From assembly GCA_019973155.2 (NCBI GenBank), contig BPQB01000090.1, positions 1 to 64,000 of the forward strand: 64,000 bases of DNA, in the 5' to 3' direction. The DNA comes from Phanerochaete sordida (taxonomy: Eukaryota; Basidiomycota; Agaricomycetes; Polyporales; Phanerochaetaceae). Below, piece by piece: positions 56,491 through 64,000 of this stretch; the first letter of the stretch is position 1; every line of letters begins with the position of its first letter. A model generated the notes under the pieces. The model had not been told where the DNA came from. It made no database searches and saw only the letters and a program-made list of their open reading frames with translations. The position numbers were made by a program, and so were the translations under genes.

Positions 56491-57427
56491 CGCGGGTGAC
56501 GTGGTTCGTGGTAGGGAGGCGGTGTGACGCGGCGCTACAGCCGCGTGCGCCGCCGCACGCCCGGATCGGCGCTGATGCGCTGATGGCGCCAGGCCCCCAG
56601 GGAACTCTCGCGTGTCGCTTGGCTCCGGGGACCTCGAGGCTGCGCAACTCGCAAAAGCAAGCGGTTGCGCTCACTGCCACCGCCACCCGTGCCTGCTCTG
56701 CCATTCCTGTGCGTCTCTGCAACAGGCTTGGAGACATAGCACTCGCTGCTCGGCACGCCTAGGACCCCAAGGACCCCAGTACTACGCAGAGCACGTTCTG
56801 CACGGACCCGACGAGGAGGAGCCTCTCCGCGGACAAGGTTAGCCCGCAGCCTGTAGACGTGGCACAGGCCATTTCCGAACTCATTTTGGGTGTCATCTCA
56901 GCCTGCTTAGACGTCGCAGCCAGCAGCGGTGGTGCAACGCACGCGCAGGCTGTGCACAGCGCCGCCGGCTGTTCAGCGTCCCCGGTAGGAGTCATCGTGC
57001 CTCGCGTCGCTCTGCGCACCCTCGAGGCGCACGGGCGGATGCGCTCCGGAGGGGCGAAAAATCTTCGCCTGCTTCTCGGTTTCCCGCAGTGGCGTGGTGT
57101 GACTCCGCCACCCGCGCCGCAACGGGCCTCGATGACTCGTATGTGCTGTGCACGCATTCGGTGGTCCTAGCTCATCCTGCGATTAGCAATATTGCACTAG
57201 GCGCACGGGTCTGGCTTTCCTCGGCCAATGAGGGCCCTAAAATGAACTCCGACGACACCCATTGTCCTATGCCATTGGGGGCCACATACTCAACGTCGAA
57301 CAAGGGGGCGTATTTTACCTTTACCCGGAAGAGACGTGACCGCACCGGTGGACCGCCGCCGCATATATCAAGGCCCCTCCTTCGTCCGCCACCCCTCACA
57401 CACACCCGCCATCGCGTCTCCGACGAG
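56491..57427. other. Divergent intergenic region
   Basis: A 937-bp region carrying the promoters of dolichyldiphosphatase (minus) and the BCS1-like gene (plus). No TATA box was recognised with confidence (a weak GCATATATC near 57360). Nothing else seen. Confidence 0.5.
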
Positions 57428-59477
57428 ATGGACCCCCTCACACTGCTGCAGTCAGCCCTCACCGGGCTCGTGCTCGCCCCCCAGCTCAACAGCACCCTGC
57501 CCGATGTGGCGCAAAACGGCACGGCCTCGCACGCCGCGGCAGCTGTGGCGTCGCCGCTCAGCGTGCCCAACCTCATGTCCTTCCTGCTCTCGTTCTCCGC
57601 ACTGCGCGAGTGGCTTAAGCTGCTCGTCATCGGCGGCCTCATCGAGACCTGCCGGCGGCTGTGCATGCAGTCCTGGACGGCCTTCATCGAGTCCTTCTGG
57701 ATAACAGCATGCTTCGAGGAGCGCGACGTCTCGTACAGTAAGCCCTGCATGCCTGACTATATGCGCCCCGAAACTAACTGCGCGTGCGCCGCAGCCTGGC
57801 TGCTGTTCTGGCTATCAAAACAGCCTACGTGGAGTACGTCGACGGTGGCCCTCGCGCAATGTGCGGCTTGGCTGACTTGAACGGCAGGTCGCGCGCGGTG
57901 CATCAACGTCAGCACGCGCAGCTTCGGCGTCAACTCGCCCGTCGTCGTCCTGCCCGGCGACGAGAACGAGGCCGCGGGCCGCAAGATCTGCTACCTCCCG
58001 TCGTTCGCGCGCACGTACACGCTCTGGTACCAGGGCCGCTACGTGAACGTGACGCGGTCCGAGGTCACCGAGGGCGCGTACCACACGAAGGAGACTCTGG
58101 AGATCAGGTGCGCAGGCCGCCGCGACTACGGTCTGAGAACGTGATGCTGAGCCACTCGCAGCATCTTCGCGCGCGACCACGCGGTGCTGAACAGCCTGCT
58201 TATGGAGGCCAAGAAGGCGTACATAGCCGCCGAAGAGCACACGATATCCATCTACGTCTCCGAGTCGTGCGTAACCCCCCGTGCCCATCGTGCTGGTCCT
58301 GACAGGTGGCCTTCCTAGGAGCGGCTCCTGGCGCAACGTCGCGTCGCGCCCCAAGCGCCCGCTGCGCTCGATCGTGCTCGACCCCGGCGTGAAGGACCTG
58401 CTGCTCGACGACGCCCGCGACTTCCTAAACAGCAAAGACTGGTACGCCGAGCGCGGCATCCCCTTCCGCCGCGGCTACCTCCTCGTGCGTCCCCGTCTCC
58501 CCTTGCTCCCGCGCCCCCGCCGCTGACCACCCGCGCAGTACGGCGCGCCCGGCTCGGGCAAGACGTCGATGATCCACAGCCTCGCGGGCGAGCTCGGGCT
58601 CGACGTCTACGTCGTGTCCCTCGCGCGCGTCGGGCTCGACGACACCGGGCTCGGCGCGCTCCTCGCGGACCTCCCCGAGCGCTGCATCGCGCTCATGGAG
58701 GACATCGACGCGGCCTTCACGCACGGGCTCACGCGCGACGTCGACCCCGCCTCCCCCTCCCCCTCCTCCCCCGACGGACCCAGCGACACGCGCAAGCACA
58801 GCGCGCCCGCGCCCGCGGCGCCCGTGAGCCGCGTGACGCTGAGCGGGCTGCTGAACGCGCTCGACGGCGTCGGCGCGCAGGAGGGCCGCATCCTGTACGC
58901 GACGACGAACCGCTACGGCGCGCTCGACCCCGCGCTCTGCCGCCCCGGCCGCATGGACCTCCACGTCGAGTTCCGCCTCGCGAGCCGCTACCAGGCGCGC
59001 GAGCTCTTCAAGTGCTTCTACGTGCCCGCCGCGGACGCGCCTGACGATGATGATGATGCTGATGAGGAGAAAGAGGAGGAGAAGGAGAGCGACTCGGCGT
59101 ACGGCACGCGCAGCACGCCCTCCGCGCCGTCCTCGCGCGCAAGCGCCGCCGGCGACGCCCCCGCCCCCGCCCCCGCCTCCCCCTCCCCCTCCCCCTCCGC
59201 CTCACCAGAACCAAACACCCTGTACGCCGGCGCACGCCACCGCGCAGACGGCCCGCGCCCGTCGCGCCGCGCGCTGCTCGCGCTCGCGGACCGCTTCGCC
59301 GCCGCGATCCCGGAGCGCGAGTTCTCGATGGCGAGCCTCCAGGGCTACCTCATGTCGTACAAGACGCGCCCCGCCGCGGCGGCGGACGCTGCGCCGGCGT
59401 GGGTTGCGGAGGAGTGTGCGGCGAGGGGCGAGAAGGGATGCTCTCGGCAGGTGGAGGCGGCGGAGGCTGAGGCGTAA
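57428..59477 (+). CDS. BCS1-like AAA ATPase
   Basis: Six exons (57428-57737, 57795-57833, 57888-58107, 58162-58266, 58319-58484, 58539-59477) give 592 residues. Order: a hydrophobic helix near residues 75-90 (LKLLVIGGLIETCRRLCMQ), the BCS1-specific region with RTYTLWYQGRYVNVTR and SIFARDHAVLNSLL, then RPLRSIVLDPGVKDLLLDDA. The AAA domain has Walker A GAPGSGKTS, Walker B CIALMEDIDAAF, LNALDGVGAQEG, and TTNRYGALDPALCRPGRMDL with the arginine fingers. Bcs1 inserts the Rieske protein into respiratory complex III in the mitochondrial inner membrane; Agaricomycetes have many paralogues, and this one need not be the orthologue. Two low-complexity insertions interrupt the AAA part: Ser/Pro after Walker B, and an acidic plus Ala/Pro/Ser tract in the lid. 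Confidence 0.85.
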
Positions 59478-61407
59478 GGGTGCGCTGCCTCTTGTGGGCT
59501 CCGCCCGGGCGCAGTTGCGCGGGCGGGGTACGTGTGCCCGCATGGACTTAGGTTCGATATCTGCATTTTCCCCTGATTGGGCAAGACCTCCTACTGTAGC
59601 CATATCACCAGGATATCTCTGTGTACGACCTACATCGCTTAATTTCGCAAATGGTCAGGTTCTCTTTTGTAAAGCATAGCCTGTCTAAGATCGCCAGGCC
59701 ATGCGCGTGAAATAGAATATTTTCCCCATACAGTACTCTTTATGACTTGAGTTTGCCGGGCTCGTACGGAAGGATTATGAAGGGACAACCACGCAGAAGG
59801 TTTTATAGAGCGGTCATAGCAAGAATCAAGATATCAGGGGTTCTAATGTCATCTTGCGCTGGTAGCTCTTGATGAGATACCGCTGTTGTTCAACATTAAT
59901 CAGACCACTAGAACGCTCCTTGGGGCGTATCCACCGCTAAGTTCATGCCTGGCTGATAAGCTGTCGGAGTCGACTTCATCACCTTCAGCTTCACCGGCTC
60001 CCGGAGCAGTTTACTTACCTGTCGTAGCTTGCTCCGCTACTTCGTACCGCAGAGTTAAGCGTATCTGAGAGACCCTGCAAAAATATTGCTAGATATCTTA
60101 CAGCTTGGCTGTAGGGATTCCGTCTTGGTGAGCTTCAAGTTGGTCGACCCAAAACGGCACTCGGTTGACTGCCTTACGTAAGCTGACTCTAAACGCTCGA
60201 TGCCGCGTCGCCTTGAACTTTTGTCTCCGTCCACCACGACCACGACCTCGACGACCCCGACACCACCGTAGAGTGCGACATTCCCTGCACTCTAGTACTG
60301 TGCGGCTGGTAGAGTGCATGCAGGTCAACGTCACAACGTCCGACAAGCGGCGCACTGCAACCTTGGCTCCGGGGCCGTCGCCGGCGCCGGCATCGACGAC
60401 ATCCTCAACGGCTCAACCTGCGACACGCCTGTGCGCGACTCGGGGACCGATGAGGTGAGCTCCAGAATCGCCAGTCCAACTTCTGCTTTGCGCGGCGTCA
60501 GCGACCACAGAGTTCGTCGGTGAGCACCGCGCGGACACCGTCCGGCGTCGCACCCTTGCGGGGAGCTCGAGTGCCAGCGACGAATCACGTGTCGTCAACT
60601 TCTCCAGCATTTACCGGGGAAAGTTGAGGCATGTGATTAAGTATGGTCCTGCGCACATGACGTCATCTTCTGGTCTCACGTGCGCAACAATTTCTCTCTG
60701 CAAAGTGCAGGGAGAAATGCGCGCTTATCCGACCCCGCCCTCAGTTACACTCACTCTTCCCGAATCCCGACCTGTCGACACTTCGCTCGGACTCGTTGCC
60801 TCACCGTCAAGCGTAGCAGATGCTTGTCTGTCGTATAGCATAGCGTGCATGCCCGGTTTTGCGTCAATATACCTTTTCTACCCGCACAGTCGACTCATCC
60901 CGGGAGGCCGCCCCGCTTGCCGTTAAAGGCACGGATTTGTACTCCCTATCGTAAAGGATATGCATGCATGTCTGGCTGCTTGCTTACACGTATGTCATGA
61001 AGTGGGCGAACTGTCCGCGCCCGCGTAATCCGCCAGGTATACCTCGGAGTTGTATGTCGTCGTCGCGGCGTCGAGGGCGGACTGCGAGCATCGCGAAGAC
61101 ATACACTCTGACTTCAATCGCGGGCTCTTGCATAGCATGTATCATTCGACAATCGTGCCTAAAGTTTCGGGCGGCAGTGGATTGGAGAGTTTGTGGCGCG
61201 ACAGCAGCGAAAGATTCCAGCTCGGCACGCTGGCGCCCGTTGTGGCGTTGTGATGGCATCAGCGCAGCCAACCGGAGCGTTCGCCTCCTGCAGCCGACCG
61301 CCACGTCCAGACCAGCAGCCTCTCCACACATCGTCGCTCTCTCGAAAAGGCATACAGCCCTCGTTCGCACATCTAGCTGGCTGAATCGCATCTCTGCTCT
61401 GTTCGAC
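59478..61407. other. 1.9-kb stretch without a recognised gene
   Basis: Short open frames on both strands (for example around 60165-60610 and 60970-61400) have Arg/Ser-rich products without domains. The region holds the BCS1-like 3' UTR and the F-box gene promoter. No repeat or RNA gene was recognised. Confidence 0.5.
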
Positions 61408-63129
61408 ATGAAATGGGGCCTAGACAGACTTTCCGTCGAGGTTGTCGTGGAAATCCTAGCATACCTCGACTACATCGACCTTCTAAGTTGCCGCAGGGTA
61501 CACTTGCTCTCCTTCCTGTACCGGAGACGTCTTCTCTGACATGGCGCTCACGCAAGGTCTCTCGCAAGTTTGACTTCATCGTCACCGACACGCTCGCTCT
61601 ACAATACAAGATAGAGCTCGGTATGATTGGATACGAGGACGGATCGGCCAACAGCAGCCTTCTTTCGCGCCTAGCATCCATACAGAGGGAACGTCGGGCG
61701 TGGAAGGATCTCTCCCTCAAGCACGTCCAGTCCATCTCTGTCCCATCACAGGATTGGATCGAGGCGAGATCACACAAGGACGTCATCTCTGGCCGCATAC
61801 CCGACCATCCGGGGCAGCTCGATCTGATGTACCTCGGAAGCAGCTTTCCCGAGCACGAACGCGTGAGGCGCATAGAATTCGACACCAGGTTCGATGCCCA
61901 TTACATCGACCCAGGCCAGGATCTGGTCATCCTGGCCTCGCTGACTCAGCCGTTGGACGCCGCGTAAGGGCCCACATTTCCCTCTCACGTCGCTCGGCAT
62001 TGACAAGGCTGTGATAGCGGTATGCGTCCATCGCCCAAGGTGTACCTGCGCACCCTGACCGACCAGAAGCCACATCCTCGGGCGAGACAGAGTTTCATAG
62101 ACCTGGCCTCTTACGGCTTCCCAGCGACATCCTTCGTCCGGCGCGCCAAGATCCAAGTCTCGGGCGCGTACCTCGCCTTCACGGTACAGAAGTCCCTCAC
62201 CGTCGAAGCCATCTTCGTGTGGCACTGGCCCACCTGCACGATCCTCGCCGTGCGTCCCCCGCCTTTCTTCCTCTCCGTCCGCTGAATTCGCCGCCAGGCG
62301 CTGCGCAGCTCGCACGACACCGCGTACCTCACCGCGTTCTGCACGCCGGACGCGCACCTGCTCGTGAACGCGTACGAGCGCGGGCCGCGCGGCGGCGGCT
62401 TCGGCGTGCACGTCTTCGCGCTGCACGCGGACGCGGAGGCGCCCGCGCTCCTCGCCGCGTTCGCGCTCCCGCGCCTGCAGTGGGACTTCTCCTCCTGGCT
62501 CACCTGCACGTTCTTCCCCGGCTACCAGAAGCACGCGCAGCTCGCGGGCGGCGGCGCCGCGCCCGCGAGCGCGCACCCTGCGCTCCGCCTCGTGCAGCTC
62601 CGCGTCGACCTGCAGTACACCGTGTATGCGCTCTTGTCGACGTTCCTGTCGCCGGCCGTCCTTGAGGACCGCCACCGGCGCGTGCCGCTGCGCTATGCGT
62701 GGAGCGAGTGGGGGCCGCGTGGCGCGCGCGTGCTGCGCGAGGACGAGGAGTCCATTATCTGCGGGTACAAGGCCGTCTACCCGGAATACGTGCTCGACTT
62801 CTGTCCTGTCACCGACCCGAGCGACAAGGACGATTTCGTCACGCGGGACGAGACGGTTCTCGAGACCACTGTGTTTGCGGAGACGGTCGTGACGCGGCTG
62901 CCTTTCCGGAAGGTGCCGCTCTCCCTCGGACCGCTGGCACGTAACGAGATGCAGCTTTTCTTCCGGGACGTCGATGGCCCAAAAGTGAGTGTCCTCTGTT
63001 TGCGTCTGGACTTCTTTCTCAGTCGTGCCTGTGCAGATCGTGCGGGCCCTTTGCGAGGACTTCATCCTCATTCCCACTTCACTAGACATTTACGCCATCG
63101 TACCAGACGAGGAACCAGACGCCCCATAA
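61408..63129 (+). CDS. F-box protein
   Basis: Five exons (61408-61497, 61557-61963, 62018-62249, 62298-62984, 63037-63129) give 502 residues. The N terminus GLDRLSVEVVVEILAYLDYI plus DLLSCRRVSRKF is an F-box, which binds Skp1 in SCF ubiquitin ligases. The rest has blocks common to a large Agaricomycete F-box family: WHWPTCTIL, AYLTAFCTPDAHLLVNAYE, LRLVQLRVDL and ARNEMQLFFRDVDGPKIV, possibly a beta-propeller-like substrate domain, though no repeat is obvious. It ends IYAIVPDEEPDAP. The C-terminal half is encoded in very GC-rich sequence that also opens other frames. Substrate unknown. It is convergent with pantothenate synthetase, 42 bp apart. Confidence 0.85.
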
Positions 63130-63171
63130 GAGAATGAACCAATCCATTTTATTTGCTTTCTGCTACACAGG

Positions 63172-64000
63172 TCAGCTCGCAACGATGCCGAGCGACTGCG
63201 CATTGCCCAGGATGACGTTGTCGATGAGCCTCGTCTTGCCGACCCACATCGCACCGCTGAGGATCACTGGCCTGTCCGCTACGTCGGCCTCCCAAGCCGC
63301 GCGGTTTTGACACGGGTCGAGGACGTCGAACGACTCCGGGTCGTTCATCTCGATGTAGTCGAGCTTCATGTCGATGTTATCGCCTGCCAGGTCGTCCGCC
63401 TTGCTCTTAATAATAGCGTGGGCCGTGGAGATGCACTCGGCCTTGCTTGTGCCTGCTGCCCACGCCTTGCGGACCGCGTCGAGCGCGGCGTACAGCGTCG
63501 GCGCGGCAGCTTCGCGCTCCCGCGGCGTCAGGTAGGCGTTCCGGGACGACAGCGCGAGAGAGTCGGTCGGGTTCCTGCGCGCCGGGTGAGCGGGAGATCT
63601 CCGCAGGCACTGTAGCGGAACTCACCGAGCGGTCGGGACGATGAACAGGTTCTCGGGCGTCGGGTGCGAAAGGAGCAGGTCGCGGACCATGCGCCGGAGC
63701 AGCAGCGCCTGCTGGATGTCCTTCTGCCCGAAGTACGTCCGGGTCGGCTGCGCGCGGTCAGCGCCAGTGCATGCGGGTCGTACGAGCGGGCGCAGCGCAC
63801 CTCGACGACGTTGAAGAGCTTCGTCACGACGGTCGCGACGCCCCTGAAGAACGTCGGGCGCGTGCGGCCCTCCATCTGGTGGCTGTAGCCCGTGACCTCG
63901 ACGAAGGTGCCCCTCTGCGCCGCGACGTCCTGCGTGATGCCCGCGGGGTACATCTCGTGCACCGTCGGCACGAAGACCGCGGAGGGCGTGTGCGTGCCGG
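63172..64000 (-). CDS. PAN6: Pantoate-beta-alanine ligase (pantothenate synthetase), 3' part
   Basis: ATP-dependent joining of pantoate and beta-alanine, the last step of pantothenate synthesis. The gene runs off the right edge; exons seen are 63801 to beyond the window, 63626-63747, and 63172-63574. Recognised blocks: PTVHEMYPAG, then RTRPTFFRGVATVVTKLFNV, then PTRTYFGQKDIQQALLLRRM across an intron, SLALSSRNAYLTPRE with the family SSRN motif, and near the end YIEMNDPESF and SGAMWVGKTRLIDNVILG. The ATP-binding HIGH-type motif of the N terminus lies outside the window. All visible conserved residues look intact. Confidence 0.92.

Noticed and set aside
62219..62665. 148-codon Arg/Ala-rich ORF over the F-box gene
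   Set aside because: Alternative frame of the GC-rich fourth exon of the F-box gene; the spliced frame has the conserved blocks.

Overview
The window is nuclear DNA from a filamentous basidiomycete, most likely an Agaricomycete; a polypore-like fungus is a guess from protein similarity only. The genes are GC-rich and cut by many 49-60 nt GT-AG introns. Protein kinds include a fungal cardiolipin synthase, a She3-like protein, a Reg1-like PP1 regulator, Vps9 with a CUE domain, and expanded BTB and RING families. No rRNA, tRNA, CRISPR array or bacterial operon was found. Most gene models were assembled by hand from splice sites, and their summed exon lengths are divisible by three; the exceptions (rough or partial models) are named in their entries.

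Layout. 0-3.4 kb: no recognisable gene, one imperfect inverted repeat. 3.4-7.3 kb: a C2HC-type zinc-finger-like gene (copy A), VPS25 (ESCRT-II) and a RING/coiled-coil gene. 8.1-11.1 kb: two tandem nitronate monooxygenase genes. 11.6-20.8 kb: a large PACT-domain spindle-pole-body protein, cardiolipin synthase, and a She3-like coiled-coil protein. 21.4-26.1 kb: C2HC gene copy B, then two head-to-head RING/coiled-coil genes. 26.1-29.6 kb: gene-free, with a very GC-rich block. 29.6-36.2 kb: Reg1-like PP1 regulator and Vps9 Rab5 GEF. 36.4-50.6 kb: five tandem BTB/POZ genes on the minus strand; the second is split by a complete Ty1/copia-type LTR retrotransposon, and a possible small orphan gene lies between the last two. 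51.0-52.7 kb: HMG-CoA synthase. 53.8-54.1 kb: a MITE-like element. 54.8-63.1 kb: dolichyldiphosphatase (with one unusually long intron), a BCS1-like AAA ATPase and an F-box protein. 63.2-64.0 kb: the 3' part of pantothenate synthetase.

How the genes fit together. Housekeeping roles are isoprenoid/sterol and dolichol metabolism (HMG-CoA synthase, dolichyldiphosphatase), mitochondrial lipid and AAA functions (cardiolipin synthase, BCS1-like), endosomal trafficking (VPS25, VPS9), glucose signalling (Reg1-like) and pantothenate synthesis. Interleaved are many candidate ubiquitin-ligase parts: three RING proteins, five BTB genes and one F-box gene. The most notable parts are the retrotransposon (identical 335-bp LTRs, 5-bp target duplication, intact 1585-codon polyprotein, a primer-binding site matching the initiator-tRNA anticodon region, and a candidate leader intron that would remove that site) and the BTB array it has broken.
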